From Fonsecaea monophora (lineage: Eukaryota; Ascomycota; Eurotiomycetes; Chaetothyriales; Herpotrichiellaceae), in contig NW_019173933.1 in the NCBI RefSeq assembly GCF_001642475.1, forward strand, positions 496,001-560,000: a stretch of 64,000 bases of DNA, written 5' to 3'. Both the position numbers and the translations under genes were made by a program. The notes below the pieces were generated by a model. The model had not been told where the DNA came from and did no database searches. It saw nothing but the letters and a program-made list of their open reading frames with translations. This document shows positions 53,198 to 63,007 of the stretch, in pieces (within the stretch, counting starts at the first letter, position 1; every line of letters starts with the position of its first letter).

Positions 53198-54921
53198 ATG
53201 TCGACCTCCAGCACTTCGACGCTCGCACAGCGCGCAAAGGCCAATTGGGTGGCAACCGCGGCCGCTGGACTCGGAGTCCTCATCGTGGCGCTGCTGCTGG
53301 CCAGTCCTACCGCAATAATAAATCGGTCTTTGGGCCGCGTACAGATCAGGGATCCCAAAGACCGGTACCTTGGTCATGGAGGACTCAACAACGAGCACTG
53401 CTGGACAGATCCATGTGAGTGGAAGTGTCTCCCCCGGGTTCTTCTGGCATGCGCCGTGAAGCATGTCTGGCGCTGACATTTCCAAGCTGGACAAACCTGT
53501 GAAGACGTCAAGATCCATCATGAGACAGACACGGCGTTTCTTGGTAAGCTTAGGGCAGCACCTCCTTCTGCTGGTTCGACATGCCTGACTTGGACATGTA
53601 TAGCTTGTGGAGACCCAGTAGGTCGGTCACAGTTCTACCCACCGATAAACAACCATTGGACGTCCAAACGTAAGGACTTTCGCGAATACTTCTTAAAATA
53701 TGACATCAAGGTAAGTCTATTCTTCCGAATGTACAACGGTAATGCTTTCTGGCTGCTCATGGCGATATCAAACAGGGAAACAAGACGACGAGGATGGAAG
53801 TCAGAGGCTGGAATGGTGACTTGGTCCTCCACGGGATCGATATTTGGCGGTTCAAAGACGATCCGTCCAAGGTAGGGAGAGCCATCACGACGGCCATGCG
53901 ATTGTTGTACTGACAGTCGCTGTCAAGATACACTTGTTCGCCGTGAATCACGGCCGCAAGGGCGAATCCATCACCATCTTCTCCCACAAACTCGGCACAA
54001 ACGTGCTCGAGTTCGTCAAAGACATCAGCCACCCAGAGTTGAAGACGCCGAATGCAGTCACCCCCTCTGGTCCTCTGTAAGTTCTCCTTACCACATGGAC
54101 AAAAACCCTGTAACTCATGGGGCCACAGTTCATTCTTCAGCACCAACGACCATTACTACTACAACGGGTTCCTTAGGTCTTTGGAAGACAAGTACGCCCC
54201 GTTCCGCTGGGCGTCGTGGGTCATCCACTGCGACGGCTCCGGGTCGAAGACGACGTGCCGTAAAGTGTCGGACGACCTGCAATATGCCAACGGGGTTCTT
54301 TTGACCGAGGACGGCAAGACGCTTCTAGTCAACGACCTGTACGAGGGCACGACGCTCGTGTACAGTGTTGATCCTCAGACAAAAGACCTGATCTTGGAGA
54401 GGAAAGTGGTGAGTCAAGACATTTATACAGTCGTCGATAGTATCCCCGTTCAAGGTACTGACTACACGGAACAGAGACTCGGAGGAACCCCTGATAATCT
54501 GGCCGAGATTCCCACCAACGGAGACATTGTTGTGCCAGGTAAGTCACCAAGAAATTATCCTTTTACCCGCTTGAGATAACTTTTCACTGCCAGCCTCTTG
54601 CTTCTCTTCTTCTTTTTGTGAGACACCCCCGCTAATGCCGCTCTCACAGTCTTCCCCAACCAAGTCACTCTGTTCAAGCGCGGCTTTGGCCCCGGCGGCC
54701 TCGACTACGCGACCCTGTGCGAATCCGCCGTGGTCCGTCTGGTCAAGGCGAAAGGCTACGCCCCCGAGCTCCTCTTCTGGGACGACGGGTCGCAGCTGAG
54801 TGTCCTGACCGGGGCGGCCGTCGACCCTTACAACAAGCGCCTCATCGCGGGTGGCATGTTCTCCAAGGCGTTCTTGGTCTGTGATATCAGCAATGATAGG
54901 ACGGGGGTTGTCTTTGGGTGA
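53198..54921 (+). CDS. paraoxonase/arylesterase-like lactonase, membrane-anchored
   Basis: Eight exons (53198-53414, 53487-53543, 53604-53710, 53776-53871, 53928-54076, 54129-54408, 54475-54538, 54650-54921) give 413 residues. A hydrophobic N-terminal segment (about 18-40, AAAGLGVLIVALLLASP) looks like an uncleaved signal anchor, as in animal paraoxonases. The six-bladed propeller is indicated by TCEDVKIHHETDTAFLACGD, LVLHGIDIWRF, IHLFAVNHGRKGESITIF, LQYANGVLLTEDGKTLLVND and GTPDNLAEIPTNGDIVV. The His/Asn/Asp positions in the EDVKIHH, FAVNH, DDLQYANG and GTPDNL blocks fit the calcium and catalytic sites of the family. Likely activity is hydrolysis of lactones or aryl esters at a membrane, probably ER lumen or outside the cell. 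Its neighbours include a Baeyer-Villiger monooxygenase, which makes lactones. Confidence 0.87.
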
Positions 54922-55291
54922 GGTCTGACTCTACTTGACAGATGGATGGATGGATGGATGGATGGATGGATGGATGGATGGTATCGTTACCTCCAACTTG
55001 ACGCATTCTATGCCCACAAACGGAGATGCTAGAGATATCTTGAATGAGGCTGTTAAACTGGTTTTTATACCTTTTACTCCGTACAGACGCTGTGAACCTG
55101 TCATGACGAAGAGACCAGTATATAGAGACAATTTCCACTTGAGTTATGGTTATCCCGACGCTCTATGTAGACCCTGGCTTCCTTGTTCTTATTCTTGCTC
55201 TCGTGCAGACCATCTCAAGTTTGCAATCCACGGGGTGTCGAGTCTGATACCGTCGAAGCGTCCCCTTCCATTCTACAAAAAAATATAGGTA
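54922..55291. other. intergenic region between convergent genes
   Basis: 3' flanks of the paraoxonase-like gene (plus) and the SDR gene (minus). It contains a GGAT microsatellite at 54941-54980. Confidence 0.4.
54941..54980 (+). repeat. GATG tetranucleotide microsatellite (10 copies)
   Basis: Ten exact copies of GATG begin 19 bases after the paraoxonase-like stop codon, so they are likely in its 3' UTR. Confidence 0.95.
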
Positions 55292-56545
55292 TCAGACGAT
55301 CAAGAACCCACTGTGAACGTTAGCGCCGCGAGCCTTTCTCGTACATGGACCACGACTTACCCGTCCACAGGGATGTCCTGTCCAGTCACGTAGCTGGCCA
55401 TCGGAGACGACAGGAAGACAATGACGTCGGCAATCTGTCACTCAGCGTCAGTGTCACTCACAGGTATGTATCGTCCAGTGGCTATTTCGCGCAAGCCTAG
55501 GAGCTGGGGTAGGTTTGGATCCAGGTGTTCTCAACATCTCACTCACCTCTCGTGCCTCCCCTAGACGACCCATCGGGCACGTCTGGAGATATTCGTCCAT
55601 CCCGACTGAAGAGCCCGCACCTGGCATGCGAATCATCGGAGTGTCTGTGAACCCGGGACAGACGGCGTTGACGCGGATGCCACTTTTGGCGTAGTTGGCG
55701 GCGTCCTGGCAAATTACTCATTCATTAGTTGACGACAACTCGTGAGGATTCTCATTTATCCATCCCAAAAACGTGTCTGGAAGGGGGTTTCGTACACTCT
55801 TTGTCATCCCCAGAACGGCATGTTTGGCCGCGCAGTACGAGGTCGTGTTCTTCCCGCAAGTGTGGCCGTAGATGGACGAGAGATTGACGATTGATCCTTT
55901 CGCGCCTCTATAATCACAGCGATGTAGCGGTCAGTCAGTCGTCCGGGGAATATTTCGCTATATCCCTCAAAAATTGATGCAGCATATACAAATGGCGCAT
56001 GAAGTGAAGGGGGGAGAGAAAGGGGAATACCTCTGATTAGGCTGCTGAGAGACCATCAACTTCAGCTGTTCCCGCTGACACAGCCACACGCCGAACAAGT
56101 TGATATCAATCCCAAACTTGAATTGCTCGTAGGTCGATTCCGAACTCGCGACCATGTGTCCCGGCGTCCCCGCGTTGTTGACCGCGTAGTCGATGCGCCC
56201 GAACCGGTCGATCGCGGCCTTGTGCGCGGCCACGATCGACGACTCGTTCGTCACGTCCATCCGGATCGTCTCGATCTCGACCCCCGGGTATGACGCGAGG
56301 ATCTCGTCCTTGGTCTGTTGCAGCCCGGCTTCATTGATGTCGGTCAGCACGAGCCCTTTGGCTCCGTAGTGCGCGAACTGCTTGCCGGTGGCTCTGCCGA
56401 TTCCTGCGCACAGATGATGATATTGTTAGCCCATTCAACTCTGAAGGTTTTCGTGAAGACGAATTCGACGACTGAGAGATGGCGTCCCCTTACCGGAGCC
56501 GGCGCCGGTGATGAAAGCGATCCCGCCGTCGAGTAATGAAGCCAT
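55292..56545 (-). CDS. short-chain dehydrogenase/reductase (classical SDR)
   Basis: Six exons (56545-56494, 56403-56031, 55907-55796, 55705-55547, 55434-55361, 55310-55292) give 262 residues. The cofactor motif TGAGSGIG is at residues 13-20. NNAG appears in DYAVNNAGTPG. The catalytic serine lies in NLSSIYG (152/153) and the YxxxK pair is Tyr166/Lys170. CPGFTDTPM and ASYVTGQDIPVDGG follow. Asp (TDINEAG) after beta2 suggests NAD(H) preference. The last exon has only 19 nt; it restores the usual VDGG-containing C-terminus (VDGGFLIV) through a CACAG acceptor. If that intron were unspliced the protein would end at VDG. It likely oxidises a secondary alcohol or reduces a ketone; next to the BVMO, supplying its ketone is an attractive role. 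Confidence 0.88.
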
Positions 56546-57091
56546 GATCGCCTGCCTTTAAGGTACGATGTCCCACTTCTTTGGTTCGATTGAGGTCTGT
56601 TGCTCAAATGTATCACACTAGCAATCGCGTTGGATAGCCGGTCTAATACACCTGTAAGAAGTCCTCTTCGTCGACAGCTGCTCTGTTGCTCGAACGTCAA
56701 CTAACTCATCTCCAATAATATATGCCGTACCCGCTCCAAACGGTATGCGGGGAATCGTCTTGGGATCTGGCGGGGATTGTTACAAGGTTTCCATATACGA
56801 CGCGGGAAAGCGGCGTGTCTGCTGCAAATCTGTTACCCGAGGCAGTTCAAGCCGTTACGAGCTGGTCAGAAAGTGGCTTTACGTAGTCAAACAGACGAAC
56901 AACCAGGTTTCTCGGGGCGAGGGAGCATGGCTTGTGCTGTGCACTATCCTCGACCCACTAGAGAGTCTATTTCATCGTCGGCCTAGTGAGATGGGTTTCA
57001 ATTTCTCCATTATCATATCATTGCGATTGAAAGGTCCAATTCATGCATTCTATATCTCGGGTTACAAGTCTTATTCTTCACGGCTCCCAAA
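56546..57091. other. SDR promoter / BVMO 3' flank
   Basis: About 550 bases with no gene recognised. It contains two GCGGGG elements (56747-56752 and 56770-56775), both upstream of the SDR start. Confidence 0.4.
56747..56777 (+). promoter_or_regulatory. candidate CreA-type sites upstream of SDR
   Basis: GCGGGG occurs twice within 31 bases, fitting the SYGGRG consensus for the fungal carbon repressor CreA, which favours paired sites. The second lies inside TGGCGGGGAT (56768-56777), shared with 60123-60132. Binding is inferred only. Confidence 0.3.
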
Positions 57092-58720
57092 TCACTCCAG
57101 AGTAAACCCAGAATATCCCGACTTTGCACTGTCCCAGATCCTCCGTCTATACTCGGGCAGTCCTGCCATGTAATTGAGCGCCTCCTTTGGCTTTCCCGGG
57201 ATATTCCCCCCAAAATACCAGCTGTCCGCCTCAATCAAGAGAGTCTTACCGGTGACGTCGTTGACATGGTCGCGCCACTGCGTCTCCGCTTCTCGCGTCG
57301 GCTCGATCGACCGCAAGTTCTGGTCCCGGAGAAACTTCAGACACTCCACGATCCAGGCACCCTGGGTTTCGGTGCATGCTGGGCCCGTCGCGAACGCGGT
57401 GGGGGCTTGTGGACCATACACAAAGAAGAAGTTGGGAAAGCCGTGCGTGGTCATCCCGAGGTGCGTGTAGACCGCCTTGGCCCATTTGTCGCGAATCGAT
57501 TCTCCCGTGCCGCGGATGTTGATCTTGGTCATTGATCCTGTGATGGCGTCGAAGCCTGTCGCAAAGACGACAACGTCGAATTTATGTTCGACGCCGTCCT
57601 TGGTTTTGATCCCTTCCGCGGTGAACTCGGTGATGGGATTTCCCGTCTTGCTCGCGTCGATCAGAGTGACGTTGTCGCGGTTGAAGCACTCAAAGTACCC
57701 CTGTTCGAGACTGACGCGCTTCGCACCAAAGGGATGCGGCGGTGTCTCTGGCGCGAGGATCTTGGCCGCGTCTGGGTTCGTGATTCTGGCGAGCGCTTTC
57801 TTCCGCCAAAAGCGATAAGCAGCGGCGTTGACCTCGCGGTCTTCGAAAAGATCCAGGTAATTGCCTAGCCAGAAATGCAGGCCACCACGGTAGAAGAGTC
57901 GCTCCCACAGCTCGTTTCGCTCTTCTTCGCTTGCATCCTTACCATATGATGGCTCAAAGTCGTACAAAAAACCGGCATACGTGGTGCCAATCTTCTGTAC
58001 AGTTTTTGGAAAGTTCTCTTTGAGGCGCTGGTTGTCAGCCTCCTTGACTTCGTCCTGGCCCATGGGCAGAGCCATGTTGGGGGTTCGCTGGAAGACGGTG
58101 AGATGAGACGCAACCTTGGAGATTGCTTGGACAAGCTGCACTCCACTGGCGCCTGTCCCGATCACAGCCACGCGTTTCCCCTTGACATCGATACTGTCGT
58201 CCATTGGCCATCGTGCTGAATGTGTCTTGACTCCTTGGAAAGCCTCGACATTTTGATACGGCGGGACATATGGCTTCGCAGCGAACCCTGTACCCATGAT
58301 AACGTGCTGTGCGCGGACGATCTCTCCTGAACCGCCGCCAATTTCCACCATCCAGGATTTACTGGAAGGGTCCCATTCTAGCGACGTGACCTGGGAGTTG
58401 AAGGACACATCGCGATCCAGATCCCACAGGCGACTGACGTGGTGGAAGTACCGCTGAATCTCATCCCGGTCGGGGTACCGTTGCGTCCAGTTCCACCCTT
58501 TCACCGACGTCTCCTCTGTGAACTGATACACTGGAATCTCCGTGTCGACTCTCGCGCCGGGATAGCAGTTCCAGAACCAGGTCCCGCCGTAGTCGGAGCC
58601 CGCTTCAAACACGTGGACGGAGAACCCTTCTTTCCTCAGGTGGTACAAGTGCCACATGCCGCTGAAACCAGCGCCCACGACGACGACATCATACGACTTG
58701 GTAGGATTGATGGAGCCCAT
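57092..58720 (-). CDS. Baeyer-Villiger-type flavin monooxygenase
   Basis: Single exon, 542 residues. The FAD-binding motif is GAGFSG at 16-21, the BVMO fingerprint FxGxxxHxxxWP is FQGVKTHSARWP at 161-172, and the NADPH motif GTGASG is at 188-193. The GGTWFWNCYPGARVDTEIPVY stretch is typical of the cyclohexanone/steroid monooxygenase branch. A second fingerprint-like block is FATGFDAITGSM. The family uses NADPH and O2 to turn ketones into esters or lactones, and the complete motif set indicates an active enzyme in the cytosol. Its neighbours are an SDR (ketone supply) and a lactonase-like hydrolase (product opening), which together resemble bacterial cycloalkanol degradation. The substrate cannot be fixed from sequence. 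Confidence 0.94.
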   Translation of the reverse strand: MGSINPTKSYDVVVVGAGFSGMWHLYHLRKEGFSVHVFEAGSDYGGTWFWNCYPGARVDTEIPVYQFTEETSVKGWNWTQRYPDRDEIQRYFHHVSRLWDLDRDVSFNSQVTSLEWDPSSKSWMVEIGGGSGEIVRAQHVIMGTGFAAKPYVPPYQNVEAFQGVKTHSARWPMDDSIDVKGKRVAVIGTGASGVQLVQAISKVASHLTVFQRTPNMALPMGQDEVKEADNQRLKENFPKTVQKIGTTYAGFLYDFEPSYGKDASEEERNELWERLFYRGGLHFWLGNYLDLFEDREVNAAAYRFWRKKALARITNPDAAKILAPETPPHPFGAKRVSLEQGYFECFNRDNVTLIDASKTGNPITEFTAEGIKTKDGVEHKFDVVVFATGFDAITGSMTKINIRGTGESIRDKWAKAVYTHLGMTTHGFPNFFFVYGPQAPTAFATGPACTETQGAWIVECLKFLRDQNLRSIEPTREAETQWRDHVNDVTGKTLLIEADSWYFGGNIPGKPKEALNYMAGLPEYRRRIWDSAKSGYSGFTLE

Positions 58721-59338
58721 TTTGCTAAACTAGTCGACGATGCCAGAAAGTGGAAGAGGGTATCTATCTCCAGGACAGAATAGAGATAGAAAATATTTCA
58801 AGAGGTTGCCTTGGATCAAACACCCACGAATATTTTCCCGTGCTTTAAAACTTAGCCTTGAGGTGATGTTCACTTGTCAGACCGTGGCCTGATATCGTGC
58901 GAGATGTGATTGGCCAGGATTCCCCACATGCCCAGGTCGAAAAGGGGTCCTTCAGCCTCGCGCTTGCGGGGTTTATCAATTTGGCCCACCAAATGGGCTG
59001 AGGGGGTTTTCGGAGTTGAGAGAGGGGAAGGGGAAAAGGCTGCAAGGGATTGACAGGGAATTGGAGTTTGCGGTGGCACCACCATTGTGGGCGAGCGATG
59101 CTAGCTTTTCCGACGGCTATTCAAGGTTGGTTGGGGCTTGAAGGGACATGATGCAGGGATTTCCTCGACTGTAAGGCAAGGACGGGTATTTCTTGGCTAG
59201 CCTACTTGGTGACTGGGTACATTGGGAAGAAAATGATGACTGAATACAGCAGGAAAACACACGAAATCCCCCCAACGTCTAGCCCCTTGTACGCGGACAT
59301 ACAGACAGACATGTGTCGAAGACAGATGGGGCTGGAAC
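58721..59338. other. intergenic region
   Basis: BVMO promoter and 3' flank of the thioesterase gene, both on the minus strand. Nothing else was recognised. Confidence 0.4.
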
Positions 59339-59930
59339 CTAGAGTCTCGAACGTGAATTCGCCATGTCAATCAACCGCTGATACCCCAGCCTCATCTCCT
59401 CCGGCATGCCCCCCTTCACAGGCCTCCCCAGATGCCCATCGACCTGCTCGACAAAGACGTGCGTCGAGCCACCCACGGCCTTGACGTCGTCCTCACCTCG
59501 TCGAAAAACCCCCACCTCGTACATGACGCTCGCGCGGCCCAGCTTCACGATCCTCAGGCCACAGTCCACCACGTCCGGGTAGCTGACGGAGCCGAAATAG
59601 TCAAAATAGGTGTTGGCGATGATGGCCGCTTGGGGGTGTTTGTGAACGGTGTACCCGCATTCGCGGATCATGTATTCGTTGATGATGCTGTCGGACAGGA
59701 CGCCGTAGTTGGGATTGTTGACGTGGCCGAAGATGTCGTTGTCGTTCCTACACCAGGCCAGTTTCAATCAGCCTTATGATGCGGACTTTGATGGGAGACG
59801 CAGTGGGATGAAGGTCTCGCAAAGTCACTTACCACCGCAGTCGATATTCCAGGTGATAGCCGTAGTCGGTGCGTTTGCGCTGCCGCTTCGACGCCAGGTC
59901 CAGCCCGAGACTTGCCATTTCTTGACCCAT
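59339..59930 (-). CDS. hot-dog acyl-CoA thioesterase (4HBT family)
   Basis: Exon 1 is 59930-59833 and exon 2 is 59747-59339 (GTAAGT donor, TGTAG acceptor), giving 168 residues. A second in-frame ATG at 59918 is possible. The catalytic loop is RWNDNDIFGHVNNPNY at residues 32-47; the Asp at 37 and GHVNN are the usual hot-dog 4-hydroxybenzoyl-CoA-thioesterase-type elements. The following FDYFGSVSYPDVVDCGLRIVKLGRASVMYEVGVF forms the hot-dog sheet. It probably hydrolyses a short or aromatic acyl-CoA in the cytosol, peroxisome or mitochondrion; no clear targeting signal was seen. It shares a divergent promoter region with the acetoacetyl-CoA synthetase gene. Confidence 0.88.
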
Positions 59931-60580
59931 TGACCATCAAGGACAAGATGTCTGGAGAGTCGGCAGTTATTTCTGAGAGATTTGCGCAATATACACTTCC
60001 ACGGAAGCCTTCCCATCGTGACACCGTGCTTATTGGTCTGGGTATTGCATGAACGGAGCCACGAGGCTGAGTGGATACGAGCATCTACATGCGCTTTGTG
60101 GACTCATCCGCCTTGTGACCTGTGGCGGGGATAAATCTATCCTGCAAATTAGGTGGTCCAGACTCCTGAACTGGAGTTAGTTTAACAAATGGATACATAC
60201 GTCTGTTACCATGTCGACGGAGAAGGCAATAACTCCCCACTGAATCTCCATGCTGGAATGAAGTGGCCAGAACGGGGTCGCAGATGCTGGTACTCTGGAG
60301 CGGTCTATTCTCCGTGCACCGCGGGGGAATTCAAGATCGAGAATCAGCCCAGTCCCGGCGGATGTGAATATTGCATGCCAGGCATGGTGTCGGGGAGGTA
60401 TGCGAAGCACCTGTCAAGGCTTCTGTGTTTGGCTACGATATTATTGCTCGTTTAGTTCCAAGAGTTTTATTTCATTTCTGGATTGAATATCTTATCGGCC
60501 TTTGAGAATCAACCAGCGCTTGAATACCAGAGGCCACTTTTGAAAACTGCGACCGAGATTCCCGAAACCCATTGCAGAAC
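59931..60580. promoter_or_regulatory. divergent promoter region, thioesterase / acetoacetyl-CoA synthetase
   Basis: About 650 bases lie between outward-facing genes; the short frame at 60189-60455 is not convincing. It contains TGGCGGGGAT (60123-60132), also found upstream of the SDR gene, and GCGGGG at 60321-60326, both fitting CreA-type sites. Confidence 0.4.
60123..60132 (+). promoter_or_regulatory. candidate CreA-type site shared with SDR promoter
   Basis: The 10-mer TGGCGGGGAT is identical to that at 56768-56777 and includes GCGGGG. It lies about 190 bases upstream of the thioesterase start. Confidence 0.3.
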
Positions 60581-62578
60581 ATGGCGCCTGACTTGGTCTA
60601 TCTGCCTCCTCCGGGCCTCGAAACTAACCTCGACATCCTTCGCAAGCGAATAAACGCAGAGTTTGGTCTGTCCCTACAAAATTATCATGACCTCCACTAC
60701 TTCTCGGTGTCCAGGCCCAACGACTTCTGGATGACGTTGTGGAGGTTCCTGGGAATCAAGGCTTCTGTACACCCAACCAAGGCTGTCGACGAGTCACTCC
60801 GGATCGACCAGTTTCCGCAATTCTTTGAAGATGCCCGTCTCAATTACGCGGAGAACCTGCTCTGCAGAACAGATGACGGTGTGGCGATCCGGTATCTTCA
60901 CGAGCAGAACCTGGATTCACCGCAGGAGGTGACGTGGAAGGAACTCAACGAGACTGTTCGGCAGTTCTCAGACGCGATGAGAGCGTCGAAGATCTCGACG
61001 GGAGACGTTGTGTGCATCATTGGGGGAAGCTCGCCGCAGTCTCTTGCACTCTTCCTGGCTACAGCATCCATCGGAGCCATCGTCTCGGCCTTTGCCACGG
61101 ACGCGGGAGAGAGAGTGCTGCTTGATCGAATGGGCCAGGTGTGCCCGAGGATCGTGTTCGCAGAGTCGTCGTACCAATACAACGGCAAGAGACACGACAT
61201 TTCTGGCAGGATTGCAAAAGTGTTCAACTCCATCAAGAAATCACCAGACGCAGAGGTCGTCTGCATTGCTGGAACCGTACCACAGGGATGGACTCCCGTG
61301 CAAGACTTCCGGCGGCGCGGGACCGGCAGGCCGCTTCGCTTCGACCAAGTACCCTTCAACCAACCTCTGATGATCGCCTTCTCTTCAGGCACCACCGGCA
61401 CGCCGAAAGGCATCGTCCACTCACACGGCGGCTTGGTGGTGAATGGGAAAAAGGAGAGCCTACTCCACAACAACTTTGGCCCGGATGATGTCCACTACCA
61501 CTATGCGGGCATCGGCTGGATCCTGTGGAACATTATGGTTTCTGCCATGTTCTGCGGCACGACCATCGTTCTCTACGACGGATCCCCATTCTACCCAACC
61601 CCGGAGAAACAACTTGCAGCAGTGCTGGGAGCCGGAGTAACAGCCTGGGGAGCCGGTCCTCGATACTTCTCAGAGCTCCAAAAGGCCGGCGTCAACCCCA
61701 AACCGTACGCCAAAAACCTCAAGTGCATCTTGTCCGCGGGCGCCATCTTGACAGAGTCCCAGTCAAAGTGGCTGATGGAGGCCTTTGGCCCTGTGTGTCA
61801 AATGTCCTTTTCCGGCGGGACGGAACTCTGCGGGAACTTCCTCGCAGGCCACATCGGCATGCCGGGCTACGCGGGTGAAATGACAGTCAAGGAGCTCGGC
61901 GCAGACGTCGACGTGTTTACGGCCGACGGCAAGCCCGCGAGACCGGGCGAGAGCGGAGAACTCGTGTGTAAGAAGCCGTTCCCCAACATGCCGGTCAAGT
62001 TCTGGAACGACCCGGGCAAGAAGAGATATTTCGACTCATACTTCTCCACCTTCCCTGGTGTGTGGAGGCACGGGGACTTCACCCGGATGAATCCAGAAAC
62101 CAAGGGATGGGTGATCCTGGGCCGCAGCGACGGCGTGTTGAACCCGTCCGGGGTGCGCTTCGGTAGCGGGGAGATATATTCCATCATCGACCAGAAGTTC
62201 CGGGACCGGGTGACAGATTCAATCTGTGTGGGCCAGCAGAGACCATGGGACGAGAGCGAACGAGTGTTCTTGTTCCTGAAAGCCGCAAAAGGGTCGAATA
62301 CTGCGTCGTTGGAGAGGGAAATCCGTGCACAGATTGCCAGGGACCTGAGTCGTCGTCACGTCCCGCAATTCGTGTTCTGGGTCAAGGACATCCCCTACAA
62401 CGCCAACAACAAGAAGCTGGAGATTCCGTTGAAAAAGGTCCTTTCTGAGGGAAGCGCAGGGATCGCAAAGTTGACGTGCCCGGCAGAGGAGAAGGCTGTT
62501 CTGACACAGTATCTGCCGTTTTACGAGGTTGAGAAATTGCTGGGTACGGAGACTACCCGATTAAGTGCTAGACTGTAG
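60581..62578 (+). CDS. acetoacetyl-CoA synthetase
   Basis: Single exon, 665 residues from the ATG at 60581, the expected length. It is an ANL-superfamily acid-thiol ligase that activates acetoacetate with ATP and CoA through an acyl-AMP. The ACAS N-terminal block is present (DFWMTLWRFLGIKAS, FFEDARLNYAENLL). The P-loop-like core is IAFSSGTTGTPKGIVHSHGG near residue 265; YHYAGIGWILWNIMVSAMFCGTTIVLYDGSP, FSGGTELCGNFLAG and VILGRSDGVLNPSGVRFGSGEIY follow. The last is the acetoacetyl-CoA synthetase pattern, and NANNKKLEIPLKK carries the C-terminal catalytic Lys. It feeds acetoacetate into acetyl-CoA or lipid/sterol metabolism. A related beta-keto or branched acid is also possible as substrate in this cluster. 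It is divergent from the thioesterase gene. Confidence 0.95.
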   Translation: MAPDLVYLPPPGLETNLDILRKRINAEFGLSLQNYHDLHYFSVSRPNDFWMTLWRFLGIKASVHPTKAVDESLRIDQFPQFFEDARLNYAENLLCRTDDGVAIRYLHEQNLDSPQEVTWKELNETVRQFSDAMRASKISTGDVVCIIGGSSPQSLALFLATASIGAIVSAFATDAGERVLLDRMGQVCPRIVFAESSYQYNGKRHDISGRIAKVFNSIKKSPDAEVVCIAGTVPQGWTPVQDFRRRGTGRPLRFDQVPFNQPLMIAFSSGTTGTPKGIVHSHGGLVVNGKKESLLHNNFGPDDVHYHYAGIGWILWNIMVSAMFCGTTIVLYDGSPFYPTPEKQLAAVLGAGVTAWGAGPRYFSELQKAGVNPKPYAKNLKCILSAGAILTESQSKWLMEAFGPVCQMSFSGGTELCGNFLAGHIGMPGYAGEMTVKELGADVDVFTADGKPARPGESGELVCKKPFPNMPVKFWNDPGKKRYFDSYFSTFPGVWRHGDFTRMNPETKGWVILGRSDGVLNPSGVRFGSGEIYSIIDQKFRDRVTDSICVGQQRPWDESERVFLFLKAAKGSNTASLEREIRAQIARDLSRRHVPQFVFWVKDIPYNANNKKLEIPLKKVLSEGSAGIAKLTCPAEEKAVLTQYLPFYEVEKLLGTETTRLSARL

Positions 62579-63007
62579 ATACTATACATTTACTTTAACT
62601 ACTAGGCGTTTGGGTAGATATGGAATTGACAGTTAGCGATGCCGATTAGGAGAAAATAGATGAGAGTCCATCTCTAGACATGACCAGGACGAGTTGAGCA
62701 CAAGTCGCATAGTAACTCTCACATTCCTTGACGCCCTTCATCGCCTTCAGAAGGACACTCGACTCAACCATCCTTTCACATGAAAATAACATCCCCCTGT
62801 TTCAAAATAGAAATGCCTCTCCAAGCGGGGAAATCTGCTGTAGGCAGACGCAGTCCATCAGCAGTCGCCGAAGTATTTCCCCCACCCGGAACAGCAGAGA
62901 ACTCCGAGCACTTGTCTGATCAATCTTTCATTAATCTAGGAAACTGCCTGTCGTCTTCAACGCGAACATGTATTGACGTCCTCAAAGCACAGCTCCAGCA
63001 AACCGCA
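62579..63007. other. intergenic region / 5' flank of hydratase gene
   Basis: Between the synthetase stop and the preferred hydratase start. The hydratase frame is open from 62780 with ATGs at 62780 and 62813, so a longer N-terminus cannot be excluded. Confidence 0.4.

Noticed and set aside
55201..55276. Alternative SDR last exon using the TGTAG acceptor
   Set aside because: It would give a tail without the conserved VDGG; the CACAG acceptor 35 bases earlier gives VDGGFLIV.
60189..60455. 88-codon plus-strand frame before acetoacetyl-CoA synthetase
   Set aside because: No motif; it lies in the divergent promoter region and is more likely leader or chance.
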